Shown here: positions 1 to 9,275 of the stretch, in pieces
Position numbering within the stretch: the stretch's first letter is position 1
Layout: each line of letters begins with the position of its first letter
NCBI RefSeq assembly: GCF_002261185.1
Contig: NZ_NEVQ01000022.1
Location: 310,001 to 374,000, forward strand
Source: Bordetella genomosp. 4
GTDB lineage: Bacteria > Pseudomonadota > Gammaproteobacteria > Burkholderiales > Burkholderiaceae_B
Direction of reading: 5' to 3'
Length of the DNA: 64,000 bases
Position numbers and translations under genes: made by a program
Notes under the pieces: model-generated
The model's input: the letters and a program-made list of their open reading frames with translations, nothing else
Databases searched by the model: none
Told to the model about the DNA's origin: nothing

Positions 1-317
1 GCCAGCTTGACGTTATCCAGCGCATTCAGATGGGGATACAGGTTGAACTGTTGAAACACCATCCCCACATCCTGACGCATCCGGTTGATATCCGTCTTCG
101 GGTCCAGCACGTTATGGCCATTGGCTACGATGCGGCCAGAGCTGGGGACTTCCAGCAGATTGCAGCATCGCAACATCGTGCTTTTCCCAGACCCCGAAGG
201 GCCGATCACACACACGAGTTGCCCTTTATTCACCTGCAGGTCTATGCCGCGCAACACCTCGGTCTGACCATACTGTTTGCGCAGACCGGAGATTTCAAGA
301 ATGGCATTGGTACTCAT
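1..317 (-). CDS. Polar amino acid ABC transporter ATP-binding protein (partial)
   Basis: This is the N-terminal part of a GlnQ-type ATPase that would energise uptake with the receptor encoded just upstream; the gene runs off the left edge. About 105 residues are visible. The Walker A motif GPSGSGKST lies at residues 39-47 and the Q-loop QQFNL at 89-93, both typical of the polar amino acid family. The ATG at 317 is preceded by a good Shine-Dalgarno (GAGGAGG, read on the minus strand). It follows the receptor gene by 29 bp, so the two are surely co-transcribed. The Walker B and signature motifs lie outside the window, as does any permease gene. The family call is firm; the transported solute is unknown. 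Confidence 0.93.
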   Translation of the reverse strand, partial: MSTNAILEISGLRKQYGQTEVLRGIDLQVNKGQLVCVIGPSGSGKSTMLRCCNLLEVPSSGRIVANGHNVLDPKTDINRMRQDVGMVFQQFNLYPHLNALDNVKL

Positions 318-346
318 GACATACCTCCTCAGTTCTCGTCTGCTGC

Positions 347-1201
347 TCAGGCGCACTTGGGCTGTACCGGTGCGGGGTCATAGCCTTCCATATCGGGCAC
401 GCCCGTTCCCGGCGCGACGTGAACGGCGGCATCTTCTGCCGCAGGCTTGAACCCGAACCACTTCTCGGCCAGTTTTGACACCGTTCCATCCTGCTTCATG
501 CACTTCAGGACATTCGATACCTGGAGGCGTCCGTCCTGGTCATCCTTGCGAAACGCCAGTGCCCATACCAGACCTGTCTTGATGGTGTAGCTGGTCACCA
601 GGCGCGGGTTCTGCTTCGCCACCCAGGCAACCACAGTGGTGCCCGCCAGGTTGAAATCCGCGCGCGATGCCTGCACCGCTTGCACCGCATCGGCATTGCC
701 GCCATAAACGTCATAGCGAAAACCATATTTCGCAGCGTTGTCGTGCGCCCAGGCCTCGTAATTGGAGCCCTTGTTCACGGCGATCACCTTGCCCTTCAGT
801 TGCTCCAGTGACTCGAGGGGCGGTTCATTCTTGCGGCCCAGAAACGTGTAATCCGTGTCCAGATATCCCTCTGTGAACAGCAAGGCCTTGGCGCGCTCCG
901 GTGTCACGGTGACCGGTGCAATCAGGAAATCGTATCGGCGGCTGTTCAGTCCCGGCACCAGCCCGGAAAACTCCGCGGGCTCGATGGTGATCTCGCGGCC
1001 CAGACGTTTTGCGATCTCTTTGCCGAGATCTACGTTAAATCCCTGCAGCCCTCCGCCCAGACTGGCCATCGCATGCGGCGCAAACGTCGCATCCACAGCC
1101 GTCCGTATGGGTGCGGATTGCGCAGCGCTCTGATTTGCCAACCCGACCAACAACGAACTTCCGATCAAGCAACTACCAAAAATCAGTTTCAGACCTTGCA
1201 T
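347..1201 (-). CDS. Amino-acid-type ABC transporter periplasmic substrate-binding protein (SBP_bac_3)
   Basis: Periplasmic receptor of the family-3 solute-binding proteins. It has a hydrophobic signal peptide (about residues 1-28, ending in SAAQSA), then the typical start of the mature domain and the later segment GLQGFNVDLGKEIAKRLG. An in-frame ATG lies at 1207, but the AGGGG ribosome site touches that codon; the ATG at 1201 has a 6-nt spacing and is the better start (284 residues). It lies between the hydantoinase gene and the ATPase gene on the same strand, which suggests the transporter imports a hydantoin, a pyrimidine or the derived amino acid. That substrate is inferred from context only. 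Confidence 0.9.
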   Translation of the reverse strand: MQGLKLIFGSCLIGSSLLVGLANQSAAQSAPIRTAVDATFAPHAMASLGGGLQGFNVDLGKEIAKRLGREITIEPAEFSGLVPGLNSRRYDFLIAPVTVTPERAKALLFTEGYLDTDYTFLGRKNEPPLESLEQLKGKVIAVNKGSNYEAWAHDNAAKYGFRYDVYGGNADAVQAVQASRADFNLAGTTVVAWVAKQNPRLVTSYTIKTGLVWALAFRKDDQDGRLQVSNVLKCMKQDGTVSKLAEKWFGFKPAAEDAAVHVAPGTGVPDMEGYDPAPVQPKCA

Positions 1202-1253
1202 GAACATCCCCTTGTTCTGTCAGGAATTCACCGGAATACCGGCTTGTGTGAAA

Positions 1254-2753
1254 CTACTCAGTTGCGGTTGCGGATTTCAGCCCTATAAATTGACTGAATA
1301 TTCCGCGGCCTTCGGCAGGCGCGCGGCGGTTCAGCACGGGGTCGGGACGAGACCTCGCGATAAATTGGCCGCTGCCGCGCTCGACTTGGAGCTGATTGTC
1401 TTTGATGACACAGCGCCCGCGGCTGTAGACCTCGACCGGCCAACCTTGGATTTCCCGGCCTTCATAGGGCGTGTAGCCGACACGGTCGTGCAGCATCTCG
1501 GCAGACACCACCGTCTTGCGATTCGGATCCCAAAGCACCAGGTCGGCATCCGCGCCCACAGCAATCGCTCCTTTTCTGGGAGCCAGACCGTACATGTGCG
1601 CATGATTCGTCGACGTCAAGGCCACGAACTCTTCGAGCGTCAAACGGCCTTTCATCACCCCTTCGGAAAACAGCAAGGGCAGGCGCAGCTCGATCCCCGG
1701 CACGCCATTGGCCATTTCTTTGAACGTGGTTGCGTCTCCTTTGGGCAGCTTCCCCGATTCGTCAAAACGATAAGGCGCATGGTCAGAGGAATAGACATTC
1801 AATGTCCCATCCTTGAAACCTTGCCACACGGCTTCTTGCGACGCTTTGTCTCCAGGAGGCGGGCTGCAGCAGAACTTCGCGCCCTCGAATCCCGGCAAAT
1901 CGGAGTCCTTCGCCTCGAGAAACAAGTACTGCGGGCAGCTCTCGGCATACACCTGAGCCCCCAAATGCTGCGCCTTGCGAATGATGTCCACGGTCTCGGC
2001 GCCTGCCACGTGCACGATGAGCACCGGCACATTGATCAATCGCGACAAGGCGATGGCGCGATGCGTCGCCTCTGACTCCGCCAGCGGGTCGTGCGATACC
2101 GCATGAAACTTTGGCGCCGTATGGCCGCGTTCGAGCAAGCGGCGCGCGACCCAACGGATCATGTCGTGATTCTCGGCATGCAACATGACCATCGCCCCGC
2201 GCTCACCTGCCACCGCCAGCACATCCAGCAGTTGGTAATCATCGAGCTTGAGCTTGTCATAGGTCATGTAGACCTTGAACGAGGTAATGCCGGCATCGAT
2301 CACAGCAGGCAGATCGTGCATCAGTGCCTGTTCGTCGGGATTGGCCAGGATCAAATGGAATCCGTAGTCGATCACGGCTTTTTCTCTGGCCCGGCGCGAG
2401 TAGTCCTCCAGCACATCGGGGATACGGTCGTTTCGATGCTGCGCGGCAAAGGACAGAATCGTGGTGGTGCCGCCAAAAGCGGCCGAAACCGTACCGGAGT
2501 AAAAATCGTCCGCGCACATCACACCCATGCCGGACAATTGCTCGATATGCGTATGGCTGTCGATGCCGCCCGGCAGTACCCACATTCCACCCGCATCCAC
2601 ATCCTGCTTGCCGGCGGGCAGCCCCCGCGCGACCTCAACGATGACACCGTTGCGCACGCCGATATCAGCGAAAAAAGTGCGGTCCGCATTGCTTATCCGC
2701 CCGTTGCGGATAGTGAGGTCGAATTCGACGGGAGGCGTGTCTGAAGGCTGCAT
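1254..2753 (-). CDS. hydA: Dihydropyrimidinase / D-hydantoinase family amidohydrolase
   Basis: Cyclic amidohydrolase of 499 residues, close to the usual 460-500. It hydrolyses dihydropyrimidines or 5-substituted hydantoins to N-carbamoyl acids, using a two-metal centre. Visible motifs are the metal-binding GGIDSHTHIE (His67, His69), the carbamylated lysine in TSFKVYMTYDKL (Lys160), LHAEN (His192), the later His in VHVAG, and SDHAPY with the catalytic aspartate. The ABC receptor gene starts about 50 bp downstream, so hydrolysis and uptake appear linked. A LysR gene diverges upstream. No carbamoylase gene is visible in the window. Allantoinase is a less likely alternative. Confidence 0.9.
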   Translation of the reverse strand: MQPSDTPPVEFDLTIRNGRISNADRTFFADIGVRNGVIVEVARGLPAGKQDVDAGGMWVLPGGIDSHTHIEQLSGMGVMCADDFYSGTVSAAFGGTTTILSFAAQHRNDRIPDVLEDYSRRAREKAVIDYGFHLILANPDEQALMHDLPAVIDAGITSFKVYMTYDKLKLDDYQLLDVLAVAGERGAMVMLHAENHDMIRWVARRLLERGHTAPKFHAVSHDPLAESEATHRAIALSRLINVPVLIVHVAGAETVDIIRKAQHLGAQVYAESCPQYLFLEAKDSDLPGFEGAKFCCSPPPGDKASQEAVWQGFKDGTLNVYSSDHAPYRFDESGKLPKGDATTFKEMANGVPGIELRLPLLFSEGVMKGRLTLEEFVALTSTNHAHMYGLAPRKGAIAVGADADLVLWDPNRKTVVSAEMLHDRVGYTPYEGREIQGWPVEVYSRGRCVIKDNQLQVERGSGQFIARSRPDPVLNRRAPAEGRGIFSQFIGLKSATATE

Positions 2754-2836
2754 CAGCGTATGGCTCAGGAAGTTCCAATTGAGAGAATTATTGGACCTCC
2801 GTTACCCTTATGCCTATTGCTTCTTTAGCCCCATTG

Positions 2837-2853
2837 CTTAACATGAGGTTAAG
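2837..2853. promoter_or_regulatory. Candidate LysR-type operator between hydantoinase and lysR genes
   Basis: A perfect inverted repeat, CTTAAC-N5-GTTAAG, containing a T-N11-A core, lies in the 253-bp divergent intergenic region. LysR-type regulators classically bind T-N11-A dyads in such regions. The assignment to the adjacent LysR gene is an inference. Confidence 0.5.
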
Positions 2854-3006
2854 GAATTTCAGCTGGCGCGGATATTTTTCTAGGGAAAACCCTTAATTAA
2901 CAGCGCCAAATTCGCCCTTTGTACAATTTTGGGCACCTGCCATTGGCATAAGTGTTAACCCTGAATTGCCGCCGAAAAACCTGGACCGGCCCCGATACGC
3001 CATTCT

Positions 3007-3948
3007 ATGAAGCTCAATATCCGACAGATCGAAGTGTTTCGAGCCGTGATGATTACCGGGTCCATCCGGGGCGCTTCCGAAATGCTGTTCGTCTCGCAGC
3101 CTGCCGTCAGCCGGCTGCTTTCGCATACCGAACAACGCATCGGTTTTCCGCTATTCAATCGGATCCGCGGACGCTTGCAGGCTACGCTGGAAGCCAAGAA
3201 ACTGTTCCATGAAGTCGAGGTCGTGTACGAAGGCGTGCAACGCGTAAACGATATGGCGCGCGAACTGTTTGAGCACCAGGAAGGGATTCTCAACATTGTC
3301 GCCAGCCCGAGCCTTGGCCAGATGCTCATACCGGTCGCCATTGCGAGCTATCGGCACACGCACCCGCATGTAAAGCTCACGTTCCATTATCTGAATCACA
3401 ACCCCTTGACCGAACGGCTGCTGAAACGGCAGGCCGACCTCGCCGTCACGATTCTGCCCATCAAACACCCCAGCCTGGAACAAGAAGAAATCGCGCGCGC
3501 CCAGTTGGTGTGCATCTGCCCATACAACCATCCGCTGTCGCGCAGGGCCGTCCTGGAGATCAAGGACCTGTTGGCTTATCCATTCATCTCGTACGAAAAA
3601 TCGTCGCCGTTCGGGCGCATGGTGCAGGGCATGTTCGAGGAAAGCGAGCTGCCGCTGCGCCCCGTCGTCGAGGTAGGGTCGCCGCAAAATGCGTGTGCGC
3701 TTGTCCAAGCCGGCGCAGGCATCGCCCTCGTTGACCAGTTCTCGGCCCGCAGCTGGTCGGCCAGCAGATTTGTCACGCGTCCCATTGCAGAGAGCCCAAC
3801 CCTCAGGGCTCACCTGGTTCGACTGCGCGATGAGCCTGTCTCGCAACTATCGCAGTCCTTTATTGATACGCTGAAGGACGTCATTCGGAAAGAAGGCCAT
3901 TCAGGGATCGAGATACCAGGTACAGAATCTATTGCCCAGCGATCCTGA
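3007..3948 (+). CDS. LysR family transcriptional regulator
   Basis: A 313-residue LysR protein with the N-terminal winged helix-turn-helix at about residues 4-62 (RQIEVFRAVMITGS, then SQPAVSRLLSHTE) and the C-terminal effector-binding domain. It is divergent from the hydantoinase operon and probably controls it, likely through the dyad at 2837-2853. The ligand is unknown. The 3' end is 75 bp from the convergent Bug gene. Confidence 0.92.
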   Translation: MKLNIRQIEVFRAVMITGSIRGASEMLFVSQPAVSRLLSHTEQRIGFPLFNRIRGRLQATLEAKKLFHEVEVVYEGVQRVNDMARELFEHQEGILNIVASPSLGQMLIPVAIASYRHTHPHVKLTFHYLNHNPLTERLLKRQADLAVTILPIKHPSLEQEEIARAQLVCICPYNHPLSRRAVLEIKDLLAYPFISYEKSSPFGRMVQGMFEESELPLRPVVEVGSPQNACALVQAGAGIALVDQFSARSWSASRFVTRPIAESPTLRAHLVRLRDEPVSQLSQSFIDTLKDVIRKEGHSGIEIPGTESIAQRS

Positions 3949-4023
3949 ACCTGCTGCGGCAAATATCGGACCCCGAGGGCATAACAACGCCGGCCGCTTC
4001 ACACGGCGCCTGCAAGTATGCGC

Positions 4024-4986
4024 CTATCGATCTTTCACAGGAGCCCCCGCCGCCTGCAGGCGCGGCAACATGAGCGTGTATTCCTGTTTGAGGAGTTGGG
4101 CATACTCCTTTCCGCTGAGGTAGGCGGGGTCTATGCCCATCTTGCTCAAGCCAGACACCAGATCGGGATTCTGCATCGCCGCCGCCAAGGCCTGTTCCAG
4201 CCTCGTACGTACAGCCGCAGGCGTTCCTTTCGGTACGGCGACACCCATCCAGGAACCGATTTCGACATCCACGCCGGCTTCTTTCAAGGTGGGCATGTCG
4301 GGCGAGGTCTGCCATCTATCAGGGCTGACCGACGCCAATAAGCGGACTTTTCCCGACTCTACGAACGGCGTTATCTCCGAAGGAGTCTGTATTACCGCGG
4401 CAATCTGTCCCGCGGCTAACGCCGTCACAGCTTCAGTGCCCGACTTATACAGTACTTGCTCCAGATTGGCGCCAGTCTTCTTGGCCATGTCGAAGAAAGC
4501 GAGATTATTAGGCGCTCCCGGCGTGCCGAAAAATAGCGGTTGTCCCTTTGCTCCTCGTGCGGTTTGCACAAATTCCTGCACCGTTTTGTACGGTGCGTTT
4601 GCCTGAACCGCCAATCCATATCGATATCGGCCTGAACCACCGATAAATTCGAAATCGTCGATCGTATAGGGAACATCGATCATGTGAGGCGTAATCGACA
4701 CGGCAGACAGCGTGATAATGCCCAGGGTATAGCCGTCAGGCGCCTGCCGCATCAGATGGGCAGGCCCCAATGTTGCCTGTGCCCCTGCCTTGTTTTCCAC
4801 GACGACAGGTTTCTTCAGTTCCTGTTCCAATGCTTTCGCCAACAGTCTGGCGGCGACATCCGTGACGCCCCCCGCGCCATAATTCACGATCAGACGCACT
4901 TCCCGATCGGGATACGATGCCGCACAGACCATCGGCATCGAAAAGCTGAGGCACAATCCCGCAAGCAGATATCTCATCCAGCTCAT
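4024..4986 (-). CDS. Bug/TctC family tripartite tricarboxylate receptor protein
   Basis: Periplasmic solute receptor of 320 residues. The signal peptide ends near VCAAS, followed by the family start YPDREVRLIVNYGAGG. A GGAGA ribosome site sits 6-7 nt before the ATG. Bug proteins bind carboxylates or related small molecules. No TctA or TctB membrane partner is encoded nearby. It is the last gene of the operon starting at 14335, 49 bp after the SDR gene, so its ligand may be an intermediate or substrate of that pathway. Confidence 0.92.
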   Translation of the reverse strand: MSWMRYLLAGLCLSFSMPMVCAASYPDREVRLIVNYGAGGVTDVAARLLAKALEQELKKPVVVENKAGAQATLGPAHLMRQAPDGYTLGIITLSAVSITPHMIDVPYTIDDFEFIGGSGRYRYGLAVQANAPYKTVQEFVQTARGAKGQPLFFGTPGAPNNLAFFDMAKKTGANLEQVLYKSGTEAVTALAAGQIAAVIQTPSEITPFVESGKVRLLASVSPDRWQTSPDMPTLKEAGVDVEIGSWMGVAVPKGTPAAVRTRLEQALAAAMQNPDLVSGLSKMGIDPAYLSGKEYAQLLKQEYTLMLPRLQAAGAPVKDR

Positions 4987-5035
4987 TTTTGTCTCCTGTT
5001 ATTGTGCGCGTCGGTCAAAAGCGACGCGCATCGTG

Positions 5036-5818
5036 CTAGCCCATAAACGAGCCGCCATTCACATCAAGTACCGCGCCGGTAACAAAACCGGCCTCCTCCG
5101 AGGCCAAGAACGCCACTGCTGCTGCAACGTCCTCCACCGTTCCCAACCGTCCGACCGGGATGCGAGTCAAATACTGAGCATTGACGTCAGCGCCTGCCGC
5201 ATTGGCCATCGGCGTCACGATGCGGCCGGGCGCCACGCAGTTCGCCGTCACGCCGTATGACCCAGCCTCGCCTGCGAGATTGCGCGCCAAGGTCACCAGT
5301 CCGGCCTTGGACGCCGCATAGTGGCCTCCAGCGACCGTTGACAGCGTGCGTGCGGCTTGAGACGAGATATTCACTATTCGTCCATAACCCTGATTTCTCA
5401 TGAGAGGCAAGCAAGCCTGTGCACACAGGAACGCGCCGGTTAGGTTGACCTCGATAACCTCGCGCCACTCGGTCACATCGACCGTTTCCATCGACGCCCG
5501 TTTGCCGCCGTGCTTTGGTGATATGCCTGCGTTGTTGACGAGAATATCGACTCTGCCAAATCGATCGGCGACGGCGCGAAAAGCCAATGCAACGGCCTTA
5601 CTTTCGGCCACGCTGCCCGAAACGGCCAATGACCGCTGCCCGCCCGCGTCCAGTTCTTCTTGCGCCCGACGCGTCTGTGCCTCGTCCACATCCCACAGCA
5701 CGACAGAAGCGCCCTCTGCATAAAGACGTCGTGCAACGGCATATCCAATCCCCTGGCGGGCGCCCGTCACAATCGCAACTCGGCCCTCGAAACGAGGTTT
5801 CATGATGTCTATTGCCAT
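5036..5818 (-). CDS. SDR family NAD(P)-dependent oxidoreductase
   Basis: Classical short-chain dehydrogenase of 260 residues: cofactor motif TGARQGIG near residue 18, NNAG, catalytic YAASK, and the C-terminal GAVLDVNGG. It is FabG-like and probably oxidises a hydroxy compound in the pathway encoded by this operon. The start lies two bases after the stop of the cyclase gene, indicating translational coupling; an alternative ATG five codons later is possible. Confidence 0.9.
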   Translation of the reverse strand: MAIDIMKPRFEGRVAIVTGARQGIGYAVARRLYAEGASVVLWDVDEAQTRRAQEELDAGGQRSLAVSGSVAESKAVALAFRAVADRFGRVDILVNNAGISPKHGGKRASMETVDVTEWREVIEVNLTGAFLCAQACLPLMRNQGYGRIVNISSQAARTLSTVAGGHYAASKAGLVTLARNLAGEAGSYGVTANCVAPGRIVTPMANAAGADVNAQYLTRIPVGRLGTVEDVAAAVAFLASEEAGFVTGAVLDVNGGSFMG

Positions 5819-5820
5819 AG

Positions 5821-6840
5821 CTAGACCGTCGCCACGGGAGTAAGAGGAGAACCGAACGAGCCCGGCAGTCGGAGCGGCGGGCTGGTCAGCATGAAGTGAT
5901 GCCGGTTATTGGCGCGCAACCAACGCGCAAGCGGCGTGAGATACCAGAGTTCGCCCAGATGGATACCCAACCGGAACAAACAGACCTGATGCAGCGGCAA
6001 TCCCTCGCAATGGTCGCAGCCCTGGTGATCATAGGGATAAGCCTCGACAGCAAAATTATCCGCGATCAAGACAGAGATGCCGCTATCCTCTATCCATTGC
6101 GCGAGCCGCTTGTCACGACCGTCCAGCACCGCGCACGAATGATGCAATACATGAGGATCCGGATCGCCTTTCATATCGACGAGTTTCTGAGCGAATCCAG
6201 TATGCAGGCACAACATATCGCCAGGAGCGACATCGATCTTATCCGTATCGATGACCCGCTTTAACATTTCATAGTCGACGAGCGTCCGTGCATCGCCATA
6301 GTGCGCATGCAGGTCTATCAACACGCCCCTGCCTTGAACACAAGTCTCAGCCATCTTCTCGATGCCCAATCGGTGGGCATACGCCGGCTGGCCTGACTGC
6401 GGTGGCCTGATGTGTTCGTCCGCACGAAAGCCGTTGTAGTACATCGGCTGCGCCGTGCCGTCACCCTGTGCGTCGAAATATTGACCCACGTGAGACAACG
6501 CGTCCCATTGCGTCGAATATTGGGTAAATAGCGTTACCGAGTCATCGCTGGAACAATCCACATAACGATGGTCTTCCAGTTTCAACGGGTAGTTGACGCT
6601 GGGCTTGCCTTCTCTGCGAGTAGCCACGTGACGTTGCGGCGGATGCCGATTGGGATTGAGCGCCGTCCCTCCAGGCAAATCCAATGGCAGGCTCAGGCAG
6701 AACGCAATCCCCTCGCGGATTTCCCGGGCTGCCGCCAGGCGCTTTTCAGGCGTGAGAAGATTCAGCCGCCCCAGTTCATCGTCCTCGCCATAATCCCCCC
6801 AGTTCGAACCGGGTGGACGCACTTTCCAACGCTTCGACAT
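5821..6840 (-). CDS. Cyclase family protein (kynurenine-formamidase-like metal hydrolase)
   Basis: A 339-residue member of the cyclase/kynurenine formamidase superfamily, metal-dependent amide or lactone hydrolases. It starts MSKRWKVRPPGSNWG; the segments TQYSTQWDALSHVGQYFD (metal-binding D-x-x-x-H), VLIDLHAHYG and CLHTGFAQK match the family. The reading frame is open to 6933, but that would overlap the upstream dehydrogenase gene. The ATG at 6840 has an AGGAG site 9 nt upstream. The substrate is unknown; a lactone or amide produced by the neighbouring dehydrogenases would fit. Confidence 0.85.
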   Translation of the reverse strand: MSKRWKVRPPGSNWGDYGEDDELGRLNLLTPEKRLAAAREIREGIAFCLSLPLDLPGGTALNPNRHPPQRHVATRREGKPSVNYPLKLEDHRYVDCSSDDSVTLFTQYSTQWDALSHVGQYFDAQGDGTAQPMYYNGFRADEHIRPPQSGQPAYAHRLGIEKMAETCVQGRGVLIDLHAHYGDARTLVDYEMLKRVIDTDKIDVAPGDMLCLHTGFAQKLVDMKGDPDPHVLHHSCAVLDGRDKRLAQWIEDSGISVLIADNFAVEAYPYDHQGCDHCEGLPLHQVCLFRLGIHLGELWYLTPLARWLRANNRHHFMLTSPPLRLPGSFGSPLTPVATV

Positions 6841-6883
6841 TTTCCTTGTACTCCTGTTGTGAGTAGCGTTTTGCCCCGCCGCG

Positions 6884-7921
6884 TCAAGGACGCAGGATGA
6901 CTTTCGACACTTCCCGATTTCGACAAAGGTCAAAGCCCAGCAATCCGTCGGACAATGGCATTTCGCGCGAGATCATGGCCCGCATGCTCTCTGGCTCGTT
7001 CGCAATCCGGTGTGCCACTGCGTGCCAAGAGGAACGGCGCGACGCGTGCGCTCCTCGTATTTGCTGACGATTTCGGACTAATGACGTCACATCGAACGTG
7101 GCTTGCTCTGCGTGGATCCCCGCGCATACCAGCACGCCCTCTTTACGTAGCAGGCCCAACCCATCGCCGATACTGGAGGCGCGCCCCGTCGCTTCCAACA
7201 CCACGTCAGCCAGTCGATTACCCGTGAGCGCCAGCACCGCGGACCTGATATCCGGCGTCTCGTTCAGATCGATGACATGGGTCGCCCCAACCTGCAATGC
7301 CGTTTTCAAGCGGGACTCATCACCTTTTCCCACCACGATGACCTGGGACGCCCCCCGCCATCGAGCGCTTCGTGCAATAGCCTGGCCGATAGTCCCCGGC
7401 CCTAGTACGACCACGGTGTCACCCATGGACACTGCGCCGATCTGCGCGGCGTTATCTCCCACACTCAGCGGCTCCATGAGCGCGGCGAGCGCCATATCGA
7501 TGTGCTCTGGCAATCGAATGCAGCTGATGGCGGGAACGCGGACATAGCGCGCAAACGCACCATCCCGAGTCAGCCCCACCGTGCTTCGCTGCATGCACCG
7601 CTGTGGATATCCGGCAAGACAATGCTCGCACTTCATACAACTGGTGCTGGGGATGATCGCTACCAGATCGCCGACCTTCGAACTGGAAACATCGGCCCCT
7701 ATATTGACTACGCGCCCGGAAAACTCATGGCCCAGCGTGACGGGAAGACGCTCACGCATGAACTCATAGTTCTCGCCCCAGTCGTACACATGAAGATCCG
7801 AACCGCAGATTCCCACAGCAGCAACCTCGACCAAGACCTCGTCGGGCTGCAGGTCGCGAGGCTCCTCCACGTGCTCCAGATTCAATCCATGGGCTGGTGC
7901 CGTTTTTCTCAATGCGAGCAT
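6884..7921 (-). CDS. Zinc-dependent medium-chain alcohol dehydrogenase
   Basis: A 345-residue MDR dehydrogenase of the threonine/sorbitol dehydrogenase type. The catalytic zinc ligands appear in VGICGSDLHVYD and GHEFSG. The structural zinc loop is CMKCEHCLAGYPQRC. A Rossmann segment follows (VVVLGPGTIGQ). It should oxidise a secondary alcohol with NAD(P)+. It sits between the ABC receptor and cyclase genes in one operon. Confidence 0.9.
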   Translation of the reverse strand: MLALRKTAPAHGLNLEHVEEPRDLQPDEVLVEVAAVGICGSDLHVYDWGENYEFMRERLPVTLGHEFSGRVVNIGADVSSSKVGDLVAIIPSTSCMKCEHCLAGYPQRCMQRSTVGLTRDGAFARYVRVPAISCIRLPEHIDMALAALMEPLSVGDNAAQIGAVSMGDTVVVLGPGTIGQAIARSARWRGASQVIVVGKGDESRLKTALQVGATHVIDLNETPDIRSAVLALTGNRLADVVLEATGRASSIGDGLGLLRKEGVLVCAGIHAEQATFDVTSLVRNRQQIRGAHASRRSSWHAVAHRIANEPESMRAMISREMPLSDGLLGFDLCRNREVSKVILRP

Positions 7922-7980
7922 GGCGACTCCTCATCTTTCAAGATATTGATCGAACGAATGCCCTCTAGGCAGCGATCGCC

Positions 7981-9234
7981 CTATTTGCCCACGTCCGCAC
8001 GTTTTCCCCACTCTGGCAGAGGCATGGTGATATTGCTGGTCACCCCAAATTCCGGCGGGTAAATCGTGCGGATTTGCCGCTCCTGCCACTGATCTATCAT
8101 CGGGAATGCACGCGTGTTGTTCCCCGTCTGAGGATCGAATTTCAAGCCCCAACCCACAATGGTCGAGCCCACGGGCTTATCCAACGCGAGGAATGCCGTC
8201 CGCACTTTTTCTGGATCAGTACCGCCAGCGGCAGGCAATATTTCCGACAGCAGCACCCACATGGCGTTAAAACCCATCGCGGAATGCGCCGACGGTTTTC
8301 GTTGGAATTTCTTTTCGTAGGCGGAATGAAAGTCTTTGAACAACTGCGCCGCCTCGGGGCTCAAGCCCTTCGGATTGAAATAGGCGGACGTGCCGGCATT
8401 GAACAGTCCATTGACATCGTCGCCCAAGGCTTCAGCAAAATCGGGAATATTATGGGCGCCGCCGTTGCCGATCAGCGCCTTCAGTTCCAGCTTGGCTTCA
8501 CGCGCCTGGCGCCAGAAAAGGATGCCATCAGGGGTATAGGAACACGCAATGACAATGTCCGGCTTGGCCGATTTGAAGCGCTGCACCACCGACGAAAGAT
8601 CAGTCGTTTTGTAGCTATAGCTGGCAGTATCCACCACCTGCACGCCTTTGTCCTGCAGCCACTTCTTTGCCCCTTCGGCAACGGCCGTGCCATAGGAGCT
8701 GTCCTCGTTCATGATGGCCACGCGGGCATCTTTCAACGGGATGTTGAGTTTGGGCAGGATGATATCAGTCGCATACTGAGCACCGCCACGGCCCAGCTCC
8801 GTAGCCGGGTAGATAAAACGGAAAAGATTCTTGAAACCCCGTTTGGTAATGTCATCGGCAACAGCGCCTTGCTCGACATAAATGACACCATTTCGTTCGG
8901 CGACCTGGCTGGCGGCAAATGAGATCGAACTCGCGTACGACCCAACGATCACCTGCACCCGGTCCCGTGTAATCAGCCGCGTGGCTTGTGACGCAGCCTC
9001 GTTCGATCCTGGCACATCACTGGTCGCAAATACAACTTTTTCACCATTCACGCCGCCCTTATCGTTCACCATGTCCCGGGCGAGTTCGAAGCCGCGATTG
9101 ACGTCATTGCCCAATGATGAAAGTGGGCCAGTCAAGGGCAACAGCACGCCGATCTTTACATCCGCGACCGCGCTGGCCGATGCCGCCACGACCAGCATAC
9201 CCAGGGCAAGACGGATGCTTTTATGTATGCTCAT
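7981..9234 (-). CDS. Branched-chain-type ABC transporter substrate-binding protein (Peripla_BP_6)
   Basis: Periplasmic receptor of 417 residues with a signal peptide (about 1-24, ending ASAVAD) and the LivK/AmiC-like opening VKIGVLLPLTGPLSSLGNDVNRG. Length and fold class match family-6 binding proteins that serve LivHMGF-type importers. It lies 41 bp downstream of livF on the same strand. Such systems often carry aromatic acids or amides as well as amino acids, so the name does not fix the solute. Confidence 0.92.
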   Translation of the reverse strand: MSIHKSIRLALGMLVVAASASAVADVKIGVLLPLTGPLSSLGNDVNRGFELARDMVNDKGGVNGEKVVFATSDVPGSNEAASQATRLITRDRVQVIVGSYASSISFAASQVAERNGVIYVEQGAVADDITKRGFKNLFRFIYPATELGRGGAQYATDIILPKLNIPLKDARVAIMNEDSSYGTAVAEGAKKWLQDKGVQVVDTASYSYKTTDLSSVVQRFKSAKPDIVIACSYTPDGILFWRQAREAKLELKALIGNGGAHNIPDFAEALGDDVNGLFNAGTSAYFNPKGLSPEAAQLFKDFHSAYEKKFQRKPSAHSAMGFNAMWVLLSEILPAAGGTDPEKVRTAFLALDKPVGSTIVGWGLKFDPQTGNNTRAFPMIDQWQERQIRTIYPPEFGVTSNITMPLPEWGKRADVGK

Positions 9235-9275
9235 ATCTCCTCCTTGTGGCGATTGACCCTCGCCTCTGTGTTCGA

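Noticed and set aside
8074-8922. Open frame of 282 codons opposite the branched-chain-type receptor gene
   Set aside because: The composition is rich in Arg, His and Gln with no domain; the minus-strand gene has a signal peptide and family motifs.
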